This document shows, one piece after another, positions 1 through 7,306 of a DNA stretch of 11,049 nucleotides. Source of the stretch: Bacillota bacterium (lineage in GTDB: Bacteria; Bacillota; Clostridia; DSM-8532); assembly GCA_023459915.1 (NCBI GenBank), contig JAEWSN010000147.1, positions 1 to 11,049 on the forward strand, given 5' to 3'. Position numbers and translations under genes: made by a program. The notes beneath the pieces are model-generated. The model did not search any database, was not told the origin of the DNA, and was given only the letters and a program-made list of their open reading frames with translations. How positions within the stretch are numbered: position 1 is the stretch's first letter; every line of letters starts with the position of its first letter.

Positions 1-2
1 TG

Positions 3-2558
3 GAAGACCATTCGCTGCTGACAGGAGTGGCTGAACGGCTGGACGTGGCCGGAACGCTTCGCCTGGCTTTGCAACTGCGTCCAAAGGCAACACAGGCAGT
101 ACTCGTTTTTGAGAACAGCGAGTCTGGTTTGCCGGTGGGGCAGGAAGCCGAAGCCATACTGAGGGAGCTGGCGCCTGCGTTGCAGATACTGCTGTGGAAC
201 GACAAGCCTGCAGAAGAAATCCGGATGCTGGCTTCGAACCTTCCGGCAGATTCCTTCGTCTTTTTTGCCTCCTACATACGGGACGTAAAGGGACGGGTGC
301 TCCCCATGCAACAGTTTGCGGATTTGCTGTTCGCAAATAGTGGTGTGCCTGTATTCTGCGTCAACGATTTTGTGGTGGGACACCACACGCTGGGAGGCAG
401 TGTCATCGACGCCACGGTACATGGCGCGAAAGCCGCCGAATACGCGGTACGGGTGCTCCGTGGCGAACCGGTGGACAGCCTGCCTTTCTGGACGGAGTGG
501 ACTGTCAGCACGCAGGTCGACTATCGTGAAATGATGCACCATGGTGTGGAGATGTCGCTGCTGCCGGAAGACGCGGTGGTGCTGTACCGTCCGCCCAATT
601 TGTTCAGGGACAACTGGACGCTTTTCATTGGTATTTTTTCCGCGTTTTTCCTGTTGTTGGGGCTGACGGTTTGGCTGCTGTTGGCCATAAGGAGCAAGCG
701 CAGCGCCCATCTGGATCTTCAGGCCAGCCATATGGAGCTGCTTGCCGCCAATAATCAGATGCGGGCGTTCAACGCCCACCTGACGGAAACCGATGAGCTG
801 CTGCGCAAGCAAAACCAGGAACTGGCGGAACGAACCCGCCAGTTGTCCGCCAGTGAGGAACGCTACCGGTTGGTGGGTGAGGCCGCGCGGGACACCATCT
901 GGGACTGGGATGTTGCCAGGGATCAAATGACCATATCGGGTCGAGCCAGTGAATGGATCGGCAAAATCCTGCCGGAGGGGAACACGCTTGAATCGTGGCT
1001 TGCGGCCGTTCATCCCGATGATGTCGACCAACTCCGCGGGGAGATTCAGGATGCATTTCTCCACAGAAAGACGGCGACCACTTCGGAATTCCGCATTGTG
1101 GAGACGACAGGCGCCATCCGTTGGATCCAGTCCAAAACGACCATTTTGTATGCTCCGGACGGAACACCGGTTCGGATGGCCGGAACCCACGCAGACATCA
1201 CCGAACAGCGCCGTCAGCAGGAGATCATCTCGCGGATGGCCTATTATGACACCTTGACGGAGTTGCCGAACCGCTACCATCTTCGGGAACAGGTGGAAGC
1301 CCTCATTGAAAGAACCGGCATGGGAGAAGGGTTTGCTTTTTGCTTTACCGATATGGACAACTTCAAGTTCATCAATGACACCTTTGGTCACTCCACGGGT
1401 GACGCCGTGCTCAAGGCCATCAGTGAACGCATCAGCGCGGGAGTGCCACCTGAGGCAATCGTGTCACGCATGGGTGGTGATGAATTTGCGGTCATTCTGC
1501 CCGACGTGCGGTCGCAGCAGCAGGCGCAGGAGATCGGGGAGCGGATGATAGAGGCTTTTGATGCGCCGTTGGCCGCGCTGGACATGCATTTCCACATGGG
1601 CATCAGTATCGGGATTGCCCTGTATCCGGCGGATGGGAAAGACTTCGATGCGCTGCTCCGGAGCGCCGACACGGCCATGTATAACGCCAAGAATGGCGGC
1701 AAAAACCGGTGCAGGCTGTTTTCGCCGGAGATGGACAGGGCGTCCCAGGAGCGGTATCTGTTGGAATCCGGACTCAGAAAGGCACTGGAACGGCAGGAGC
1801 TGTTCCTGCATTATCAGCCCATTCATGAAATCGACAGCAACCGGTTTATCGGGTTTGAGGTGCTGCTGCGCTGGCAGTCTCCCGAACATGGCATGGTCTC
1901 GCCAGTGCGGTTCATCCCGGTTGCCGAAGAATCCGGCTTGATTCTGCCGATTGGGGAATGGGTGCTGGCCGAAGCGGCCCGTTTTCACAAGCGGATGTGG
2001 GAAGCGGTTGGGGACGAGTTCGGGCCAAGCCTGAACATGGGTGTCAATGTGTCTGTCTCACAGTTGCTTCAACCCGGTTTTCCCGACATGGTGGAGCAGG
2101 TGGTGACGGCCAATGGCATGCGGATGATCAACCTGACCCTCGAGGTCACCGAATCCCTGTTCATGGAATCCGTCTCTCAGGGCGCCGAAGTGCTCAAGAC
2201 GTTGTCCGAAAAGGGTGCCTATATAGCCCTGGACGATTTTGGGACAGGCTATTCCTCTCTCACATACCTGCAGTATTTGCCGGTGAACGTGCTGAAGATA
2301 GACAAAAGCTTCATTGAGTCCATCCGCCCGGAAACAGCGGAACAGTCGAAAGTCGGCGCCATCATCCGCCTGGCACAGGACTGGGGGTTCAGGGTGGTGG
2401 CCGAAGGGGTGGAAACACAAGCGCAATGGCAATACCTTGCGGCACACGAATGCAAGTACGCGCAGGGGTATCTCATCAGCCGGCCTGTACCGGAAGCGGA
2501 AGCCCTTGCGTATGCGCGGGAGCAGGTGGAAAAGGGGAGAGTTGAGTACTGGCAGTAA
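3..2558 (+). CDS. membrane GGDEF-EAL protein with PAS and ABC-type substrate-binding sensor domain (5' partial)
   Basis: The frame is open to the first complete codon, so the gene is cut by the window start. A GTG at 27 has no convincing ribosome site and falls inside the sensor domain. Numbering from that GTG, residues 1 to about 190 resemble the C-terminal lobe of ABC-type substrate-binding domains used as extracytoplasmic sensors. Residues about 197-221 form a membrane helix (TLFIGIFSAFFLLLGLTVWL) followed by RSKR. A coiled coil lies at about 228-280 and a PAS_3-like domain with PAC at about 284-396. GGDEF spans about 405-565, with intact GGDEF at 483-487 and TDMDNFKFIN at 441-450. The RxxD inhibitory site is absent from its usual place. 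EAL spans about 580-830, with YQPI, EVLLRW (EVL for EAL), NVS, EVTES, DDFGTGYS, KIDKSF, EGVE and QGY, so the phosphodiesterase site looks intact. It probably senses an external ligand and makes and/or degrades c-di-GMP. Net activity cannot be read from sequence. Confidence 0.93.
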   Translation, partial: EDHSLLTGVAERLDVAGTLRLALQLRPKATQAVLVFENSESGLPVGQEAEAILRELAPALQILLWNDKPAEEIRMLASNLPADSFVFFASYIRDVKGRVLPMQQFADLLFANSGVPVFCVNDFVVGHHTLGGSVIDATVHGAKAAEYAVRVLRGEPVDSLPFWTEWTVSTQVDYREMMHHGVEMSLLPEDAVVLYRPPNLFRDNWTLFIGIFSAFFLLLGLTVWLLLAIRSKRSAHLDLQASHMELLAANNQMRAFNAHLTETDELLRKQNQELAERTRQLSASEERYRLVGEAARDTIWDWDVARDQMTISGRASEWIGKILPEGNTLESWLAAVHPDDVDQLRGEIQDAFLHRKTATTSEFRIVETTGAIRWIQSKTTILYAPDGTPVRMAGTHADITEQRRQQEIISRMAYYDTLTELPNRYHLREQVEALIERTGMGEGFAFCFTDMDNFKFINDTFGHSTGDAVLKAISERISAGVPPEAIVSRMGGDEFAVILPDVRSQQQAQEIGERMIEAFDAPLAALDMHFHMGISIGIALYPADGKDFDALLRSADTAMYNAKNGGKNRCRLFSPEMDRASQERYLLESGLRKALERQELFLHYQPIHEIDSNRFIGFEVLLRWQSPEHGMVSPVRFIPVAEESGLILPIGEWVLAEAARFHKRMWEAVGDEFGPSLNMGVNVSVSQLLQPGFPDMVEQVVTANGMRMINLTLEVTESLFMESVSQGAEVLKTLSEKGAYIALDDFGTGYSSLTYLQYLPVNVLKIDKSFIESIRPETAEQSKVGAIIRLAQDWGFRVVAEGVETQAQWQYLAAHECKYAQGYLISRPVPEAEALAYAREQVEKGRVEYWQ

Positions 2559-2668
2559 AAGTGAGATGAAGCATGGGCGAACGGGCGCATGAATAAGTGA
2601 AATGAAGCACGGACGAAGGGGCACACGAAAAGTGAACTGAAACACGAGCGAACGAGAGAATGGGAGAA
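2559..2668. repeat. three imperfect ~35-bp direct repeats
   Basis: Three head-to-tail copies start at 2559, 2595 and 2630, each opening with AAGTGA and continuing as (A/G/C)-TGAA-(G/A)-CA-(C/T)-G. Copies 1 and 2 match at 29 of 35 positions, and copies 2 and 3 at about 24 of 35. The first begins right after the stop codon of the GGDEF-EAL gene. The top strand is strongly purine-rich. No credible coding frame runs through the array. The function is unknown. Confidence 0.75.
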
Positions 2669-2686
2669 TAAACGAGCAAAAAAAAG

Positions 2687-2724
2687 AGAAAAGCCAGCTT
2701 AAATGAAAAATTTGGCGTTTTTCT
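2687..2724 (+). terminator. probable intrinsic terminator of the GGDEF-EAL gene
   Basis: An A-rich tract (2678-2692) leads into AGAAAAGCC (2687-2695). This can pair with GGC-G-TTTTTCT (2714-2724) around an AT-rich loop that may itself pair AAAT with ATTT. One G and one T are unpaired on the 3' side. The T-run lies within the 3' arm, as is common in Gram-positive terminators. It sits just upstream of the rplM -35 box and would insulate the two units. The stem is imperfect, so confidence is moderate. Confidence 0.5.
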
Positions 2725-2726
2725 GT

Positions 2727-2755
2727 TTGACTCTGATATAGCCGCGTATTACAAT
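2727..2755 (+). promoter_or_regulatory. rplM-rpsI promoter
   Basis: TTGACT (2727-2732), a 17-bp spacer and TACAAT (2750-2755) differ from the sigma-70/sigma-A consensus at one position in each box. The expected start is about 2760-2763, leaving a leader of about 160 nt before rplM. Confidence 0.8.
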
Positions 2756-2757
2756 GA

Positions 2758-2789
2758 AGACCGTCGCGAAATTGCGGCGGTTTCTTTTT
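2758..2789 (+). terminator. terminator-like hairpin at the 5' end of the rplM leader
   Basis: ACCGTCGC (2760-2767) pairs with GCGGCGGT (2774-2781), with one G-U pair, around the loop GAAATT. TTCTTTTT (2782-2789) follows. The stem begins only 4 nt after the -10 box of the rplM promoter, so the transcript would start essentially inside the 5' arm. It could end read-through from upstream, form a 5'-terminal stabilising hairpin, or act as a very early attenuator. Rfam lists an L13_leader family in Firmicutes; membership here is not verified. Confidence 0.6.
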
Positions 2790-2830
2790 GGATTCAACGG
2801 AGACAACCCGGATCGGATCGCATGTCCCTC

Positions 2831-2880
2831 CCGCCAGCCTCACCGGTGGCGGACCGGGCGGTGCGTCACCGCAAGCCCGG
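2831..2880 (+). promoter_or_regulatory. paired hairpins in the rplM leader, candidate L13 autoregulatory site
   Basis: Two hairpins sit side by side. In the first, CCGCCA (2831-2836) pairs with TGGCGG (2847-2852). In the second, CCGGGC (2854-2859) pairs with GCCCGG (2875-2880) and encloses an inner stem of GGTG (2860-2863) with CACC (2867-2870), leaving GCAA (2871-2874) unpaired. They end 27 nt before the rplM Shine-Dalgarno. In E. coli, L13 represses its own rplM-rpsI mRNA; that this leader does the same is inference. Confidence 0.5.
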
Positions 2881-2920
2881 CGGTGTAACCCGTGGAACAA
2901 ACAAGTTGGGAGGACAAAAA

Positions 2921-3355
2921 ATGAAAACGTTCATGGCGAAAGCCGAAGAAATGAACAGAAAGTGGTACGTTGTCGACGTGGAAGGCAAAGTGCTCGGCCG
3001 CGCGGCCAGCGAAATTGCCAAGATTCTGCGTGGCAAGCACAAGCCCGAGTTCACCCCGCACGTCGATACCGGCGACTACGTCATCGTGCTGAACGCGGAC
3101 AAGATCGTGCTGACCGGCAACAAGATGGAAGACAAGATGTACCGTCATCACACCGGCTACATCGGCCATCTCAAGGAAGTCAGTGCCCGCCATTATCTCG
3201 CCAAGCATCCCGAACGCGTCTTCGAACTGGCCGTGAAGCGCATGCTGCCCGGCAACAGCCTGGGTCGTGCCATGTTCAAGAAGCTCAAGGTGTACGCCGG
3301 CGCTGAACACACCCAACAGGCACAGAAGCCCGAAGTGCTCGTGCTCGACATCTGA
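2921..3355 (+). CDS. rplM: 50S ribosomal protein L13
   Basis: This encodes a 144-residue large-subunit protein that binds 23S rRNA early in 50S assembly. The whole length matches the L13 family. Visible blocks include WYVVDVEGKVLGRAASEIA near the N-terminus, RGKHKPEFTPHVDTGDYV, a VLTGNK segment, HHTGYIGHLKE, and near the C-terminus LGRAMFKKLKVYAG followed by EHTQQAQKPEVL. The ATG at 2921 was chosen because the family starts with MKTF-like sequence and GGGAGGA (2908-2914) lies at proper spacing. An in-frame ATG at 2822 would add 33 residues that look unrelated to L13 and would overlap the leader hairpins. It is the first gene of an operon with rpsI, 19 bp between the genes. The length is normal and nothing is broken. 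Confidence 0.98.
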   Translation: MKTFMAKAEEMNRKWYVVDVEGKVLGRAASEIAKILRGKHKPEFTPHVDTGDYVIVLNADKIVLTGNKMEDKMYRHHTGYIGHLKEVSARHYLAKHPERVFELAVKRMLPGNSLGRAMFKKLKVYAGAEHTQQAQKPEVLVLDI

Positions 3356-3374
3356 TTGAGGGGAGGAACCCAAC

Positions 3375-3767
<393 letters not shown>

Positions 3768-3795
3768 AGCGCCAGCACGCGATTACTTGCTCTTT

Positions 3796-3834
3796 TTCCG
3801 AAAAGAATGGCAAGTCTGGCCATTGTTTTCGGAA
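3796..3834. repeat. long imperfect inverted repeat downstream of rpsI
   Basis: TTCCGAAAA (3796-3804) and AATGGC (3806-3811) pair with GCCATT (3819-3824) and TTTTCGGAA (3826-3834). There is one G-G mismatch (3805/3825) and a 7-nt loop. The stem has 15 pairs but no 3' T-run. It may be an mRNA 3'-end or processing hairpin, a weak terminator, or a dispersed repeat. Confidence 0.65.
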
Positions 3835-3880
3835 GTTCATAGAGCAGGTTATCGTGAGCCAGCATAAAGCGCCGGCTCAT

Positions 3881-3916
3881 GCCAGCACGCGCGCCAGCAC
3901 CTGTGCCGGCACGCAC
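3881..3916. repeat. 12-bp tandem repeat (three units) built on GCCRGCAC
   Basis: GCCAGCACGCGC, GCCAGCACCTGT and GCCGGCACGCAC follow one another exactly 12 bp apart (3881, 3893, 3905). A fourth GCCAGCACGCG lies at 3771-3781, just after the rpsI stop. The third unit contains the perfect palindrome GTGCCGGCAC (3903-3912). The region is non-coding. The function is unknown. Confidence 0.6.
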
Positions 3917-3937
3917 AGCGCAATTCGAACCGCAAAC

Positions 3938-3970
3938 AAAAGGGAATGCCGCAAGCCGGTGTTCCCTTTT
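3938..3970 (+). terminator. intrinsic terminator of the rplM-rpsI operon
   Basis: AAAAGGGAATGCCG (3938-3951) pairs with CGGTGTTCCCTTTT (3957-3970) around the loop CAAGC, giving a 14-pair stem with two G-U pairs. The A-tract before and T-tract after make it potentially bidirectional. It separates rpsI from the uvrA promoter, 19 bp further on. Confidence 0.8.
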
Positions 3971-3989
3971 GCATTCTCAACGCTTTTCA

Positions 3990-4017
3990 TGGACAACGGC
4001 GTTCTGGGTGATATAAT
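3990..4017 (+). promoter_or_regulatory. uvrA promoter
   Basis: TGGACA (3990-3995), a 16-bp spacer and a consensus TATAAT (4012-4017) precede uvrA. The expected start is about 4022-4025, giving a leader of about 100 nt. The site lies between the operon terminator and the LexA-like palindrome. Confidence 0.75.
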
Positions 4018-4021
4018 AAAA

Positions 4022-4033
4022 GAACAAATGTTC
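4022..4033. promoter_or_regulatory. candidate LexA (SOS) operator at the uvrA start site
   Basis: GAACAAATGTTC differs at one position from GAACATATGTTC, the core of the Gram-positive LexA/DinR box. Its GAACA and TGTTC half-sites are perfect. It starts 4 bp after the -10 box and covers the expected transcription start, where a bound repressor would block initiation. uvrA is a classic SOS gene in both E. coli and Bacillus. Use by LexA here is inferred. Confidence 0.6.
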
Positions 4034-4124
4034 CCCGGGATTTCGGTGGAACAGCCATCCAGCACAATGACATTGACAACTGCGCGGTTCACCGCCGCCG
4101 GTTGCCGCACCGGGGGATTCTCGC

Positions 4125-7100
4125 ATGAGCAACAGCATCATCATCAAGGGCGCCTGTGAACACAACCTGAAGAACATCGACGTGGAAATCCCACGGGACA
4201 AGCTGGTGGTGGTCACCGGTCTGTCCGGTTCGGGCAAGTCGTCGCTGGCCTTCGACACCATATACGCCGAGGGGCAGCGCCGGTATGTCGAGTCGCTGTC
4301 CGCCTACGCGCGCCAGTTTCTGGGCCTTCTGGAGAAGCCGGATGTGGAATCCATCGACGGTCTCTCGCCGGCCATCTCCATCGACCAGAAAACCACCAGC
4401 AAGAATCCGCGTTCCACCGTGGGTACGGTCACAGAAATCTACGACTATTTCCGGCTGCTGTATGCCCGCATCGGCCTTCCGCACTGTCCGGAATGTGGCA
4501 AGGAGATTTCCCAGCAGACCGTGGACCAGATGGTCGACGTGCTGCTGGGCCTGCCGGAGGGCGCCAGAATCCAAATCCTGGCGCCCGTCATCCGCGGCCG
4601 CAAGGGCGAGTATGTGAAGCTGCTGCAGGACGCCCGAAAAAACGGGTATCTCCGGGTGCGCCTGGATGGCGAATTCATGGAAATCACCGATGACATCAAG
4701 CTGGACAAGAAGCGCAAGCACACCATCGACATCGTGGTGGATCGGCTCATCATCCGCGCGGACATCCAGAAGCGGCTCACGGATTCCATCGAAACCGCGC
4801 TCGCGCTGTCCGGCGGTCTGCTGGTCGTGGATGTCGCCAACCAGCCGGAGCTCATGTTCAGCACCAATTTCGCGTGCCCGGACTGCGGCATCGCCATCGA
4901 GGAGCTCACGCCCCGCATGTTCTCCTTCAACAACCCGTATGGGGCCTGCCCCACCTGCACCGGGCTCGGGGCCATGCAGCGCATCGATCCGGACCTGGTG
5001 GTCATGGACAAAACCCTGTCCCTTGCCGACGGTGCCATCAACGTGGGCGGCTGGAATTTCTCGAATGAGGACGCCTATTCCCGCATGTACATCGAGGCGC
5101 TGGCCGAACACGAGGGCTTCAGCATCCACACCCCCTGGCAGGACTTGCCGGAGGCCGCGACACAAAAAATCCTCCATGGCACCAACGGCGAGAAGATCAA
5201 AATCCAGTACGCCAAGGAATACGGCAGCGGTTCGTTCATGTCCGCGTTCGAGGGCGTCATCAACAGCCTGGAGCGCCGGCACAAGGAAACCAAGTCCGAA
5301 GGCATGAAGGAATACTATGAAGCCTACATGAGCAGCATTCCCTGTCCGGATTGCGGCGGCAAGCGCCTGAAAAAGGAAAGTCTGGCTGTGACCATCGGCG
5401 GCAGGAACATCGACGAGGTCACCCACATGTCCATCCGTGACTGCGATGCCTTCTTCAAGTCGCTCCGGCTCACGGACCGCGAACAGCTCATCGCCGCCCA
5501 GATCATGAAGGAGCTGGCCGCGCGGCTGGGCTTTCTCAACGACGTGGGGCTCGACTATCTCTCCCTTTCGCGAAACGCCGGCACCCTTTCCGGCGGCGAG
5601 GCCCAGCGCATCCGTCTGGCCACCCAGATCGGATCCGGGCTGCAGGGCGTGCTCTACATCCTGGACGAACCCAGCATCGGCCTGCACCAGCGCGACAACG
5701 ATCGCCTGCTGGCCACGCTGAAGCGTCTGCGCGATCTGGGGAACACCCTCATTGTCGTGGAACACGACGAGGACACCATGTACGCGGCGGATCACATCAT
5801 CGACATGGGCCCGGGCGCGGGCATTCATGGCGGCAGGGTCATCGCCGAGGGCACGGTGGCGCAGATCAAGGCAAATCCGGATTCCATCACGGGCGCCTAT
5901 CTCAGCGGCCGGGAGGGCATCGCGCTGCCGAAACGGCGCCGCAAAAACGATGGCCGGTTCCTGCGTGTGCTGGGTGCGGCGGAGAACAACCTGCGGGATC
6001 TCGATGTCGACATCCCGCTCGGGGTGCTCACCTGCATTACCGGGGTATCCGGTTCCGGCAAAAGCTCGCTGGTCAACGAGGTGCTGCACAAGAAGCTGGC
6101 GCAAAAGCTCAACCGCGCCAAGGTCAAGCCGGGCAGGCATCGCGACATCCTGGGGCTGGAGCATCTGGACAAGGTCATCGACATCGACCAGTCGCCCATC
6201 GGGCGCACCCCGCGCTCCAATCCGGCCACCTACACCGGCGTGTTCGACCTCATCCGGGAACTGTTTGCCAGCACCACCGACGCGAAAATGCGCGGATACA
6301 CCAATGGCCGGTTCTCCTTCAACGTCCGGGGCGGCCGGTGCGAAGCCTGTTCCGGGGACGGCATCATCAAAATCGAGATGCACTTTCTGCCCGACGTCTA
6401 CGTACCGTGCGAGGTCTGCAAGGGCAAGCGCTACAACCGGGAAACGCTCGAGGTGCACTACAAGGGCAAGAACATCGCGGACATCCTGGACATGAACATT
6501 GAGGAGGCCTGCACATTCTTTGAGAACATTCCGCGCATCCAGCGCAAAATGCAGACCCTGTTCGATGTCGGCCTGGGCTATGTCAAGCTGGGGCAGCAGG
6601 CCACCACGCTCTCCGGCGGGGAGGCGCAGCGGGTCAAGCTGGCCACGGAGCTCTCCAAGCGTTCCACCGGCAAGACCATGTATATTCTGGACGAGCCGAC
6701 CACCGGCCTGCACATGGCGGATGTGCACATGCTCACCGATGTGCTGCAGCGGCTGGTGGACGCAGGAAACTCCGTGGTGGTCATCGAGCACAATCTTGAT
6801 GTGATCAAGATTGCGGATCACATCATCGACTTGGGGCCAGAGGGCGGTGATCTTGGCGGCACGGTGGTCGCGCAGGGAACCCCCGAGCAGGTGGCGCAGG
6901 TGAAGGGTTCCTACACCGGGCATTTCCTCCGGCGGGTGCTGCATATGGATGCGGGAGCGGCTGCGATGCCAGACGCAACGCCACCACAGACGCCGGAAGC
7001 GGCTGCGATGTCAGGGGCGACGCCACCGCAGACACCGGAAACGGAAGCGGGACAGGCGCAAAACAAACCGCAGGCCGTGTCCTCGTCGAAGGGCGGAAAC

Positions 7101-7142
7101 ACCAAAAAGCGGACAACAAAGGGGCGGACTCCCAAAAAGTAA
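4125..7142 (+). CDS. uvrA: excinuclease ABC subunit A (UvrA)
   Basis: UvrA is the damage-recognition ATPase of nucleotide excision repair. It works as a dimer that loads UvrB onto damaged DNA. Both ABC modules are complete: Walker A GLSGSGKS (32-39) and GVSGSGKS (640-647), signatures LSGGE (488-492 and 829-833), and Walker B YILDEPSIGL (511-520) and YILDEPTTGL (853-862). The twelve zinc-module cysteines are present: C121/C124 with C407/C410, C251/C254/C275/C278, and C739/C742/C762/C765. At 1005 residues it exceeds the roughly 940 usual for UvrA. The extra ~65 residues form a Pro/Ala/Thr-rich and then Lys/Arg-rich tail. The ATG at 4125 matches the family start and follows GGGGGA (4112-4117). 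The gene is monocistronic here, without uvrB beside it. It has its own promoter and LexA-like site. Confidence 0.98.
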   Translation: MSNSIIIKGACEHNLKNIDVEIPRDKLVVVTGLSGSGKSSLAFDTIYAEGQRRYVESLSAYARQFLGLLEKPDVESIDGLSPAISIDQKTTSKNPRSTVGTVTEIYDYFRLLYARIGLPHCPECGKEISQQTVDQMVDVLLGLPEGARIQILAPVIRGRKGEYVKLLQDARKNGYLRVRLDGEFMEITDDIKLDKKRKHTIDIVVDRLIIRADIQKRLTDSIETALALSGGLLVVDVANQPELMFSTNFACPDCGIAIEELTPRMFSFNNPYGACPTCTGLGAMQRIDPDLVVMDKTLSLADGAINVGGWNFSNEDAYSRMYIEALAEHEGFSIHTPWQDLPEAATQKILHGTNGEKIKIQYAKEYGSGSFMSAFEGVINSLERRHKETKSEGMKEYYEAYMSSIPCPDCGGKRLKKESLAVTIGGRNIDEVTHMSIRDCDAFFKSLRLTDREQLIAAQIMKELAARLGFLNDVGLDYLSLSRNAGTLSGGEAQRIRLATQIGSGLQGVLYILDEPSIGLHQRDNDRLLATLKRLRDLGNTLIVVEHDEDTMYAADHIIDMGPGAGIHGGRVIAEGTVAQIKANPDSITGAYLSGREGIALPKRRRKNDGRFLRVLGAAENNLRDLDVDIPLGVLTCITGVSGSGKSSLVNEVLHKKLAQKLNRAKVKPGRHRDILGLEHLDKVIDIDQSPIGRTPRSNPATYTGVFDLIRELFASTTDAKMRGYTNGRFSFNVRGGRCEACSGDGIIKIEMHFLPDVYVPCEVCKGKRYNRETLEVHYKGKNIADILDMNIEEACTFFENIPRIQRKMQTLFDVGLGYVKLGQQATTLSGGEAQRVKLATELSKRSTGKTMYILDEPTTGLHMADVHMLTDVLQRLVDAGNSVVVIEHNLDVIKIADHIIDLGPEGGDLGGTVVAQGTPEQVAQVKGSYTGHFLRRVLHMDAGAAAMPDATPPQTPEAAAMSGATPPQTPETEAGQAQNKPQAVSSSKGGNTKKRTTKGRTPKK
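6957..7040 (+). repeat. 42-bp tandem duplication in the uvrA 3' end
   Basis: Two in-frame copies (6957-6998 and 6999-7040) match at about 36 of 42 bases. They encode AAAMPDATPPQTPE and AAAMSGATPPQTPE (residues 945-958 and 959-972). They lie beyond the conserved UvrA fold, in a probably disordered tail. Confidence 0.85.
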
Positions 7143-7214
7143 GGCAACAGGCAGGCGATGCGAAGGCGGTCAGCGATCAGGCGGGTGTGATCCGGAATGG
7201 GCGCGCCCGCTCCC

Positions 7215-7243
7215 TTTACGTCCGCAACGGATGGGCGTACAAT
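7215..7243 (+). promoter_or_regulatory. promoter of the YhcH-family gene
   Basis: TTTACG (7215-7220), a 17-bp spacer and TACAAT (7238-7243) precede the gene. The -35 box matches consensus at four of six positions. No clear uvrA terminator was found in 7143-7214, only the palindrome GGGCGCGCCC (7199-7208), so some read-through from uvrA is possible. Confidence 0.55.
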
Positions 7244-7252
7244 GTGATTGCG

Positions 7253-7269
7253 CGCGAAATCCTTTCGCG
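7253..7269 (+). promoter_or_regulatory. leader hairpin of the YhcH-family gene
   Basis: CGCGAAA (7253-7259) and TTTCGCG (7263-7269) form a perfect 7-bp stem around the loop TCC, 9 nt after the -10 box. It could be an operator or a 5'-end RNA hairpin. No T-run follows. Confidence 0.5.
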
Positions 7270-7306
7270 GCAAGGCTTTTCACGATGCAGAACAGGAGGG
7301 AGCCTC

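Noticed and set aside
2559..2668. CRISPR array
   Set aside because: The repeats are contiguous and degenerate, with no spacers and no cas genes in view.
2058..2900. 280-codon minus-strand frame across the GGDEF-EAL 3' end and the rplM leader
   Set aside because: It is antisense to the EAL domain and passes through the terminator, promoter and leader hairpins. Its repetitive part only reflects the 35-bp DNA repeats.
4073..4078. TTGACA as an alternative uvrA -35 box
   Set aside because: The position 17 bp downstream is pure GC with nothing like a -10. The upstream TGGACA/TATAAT pair is far better.
3854..4159. 101-codon plus-strand frame between rpsI and uvrA
   Set aside because: It runs through the intrinsic terminator, the uvrA promoter and the uvrA start, with low-complexity content and no convincing ribosome site.
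4089..6944. 951-codon open frame antisense to uvrA
   Set aside because: It is codon-aligned with uvrA, so it stays open simply because uvrA avoids TTA, CTA and TCA codons. The translation resembles no family, and UvrA is certain on the other strand.
7187..7306. 40-residue N-terminal extension of the YhcH-family protein
   Set aside because: It spans the -35, -10 and leader hairpin, is unlike the family, and a strong AGGAGGG directly precedes the family start.
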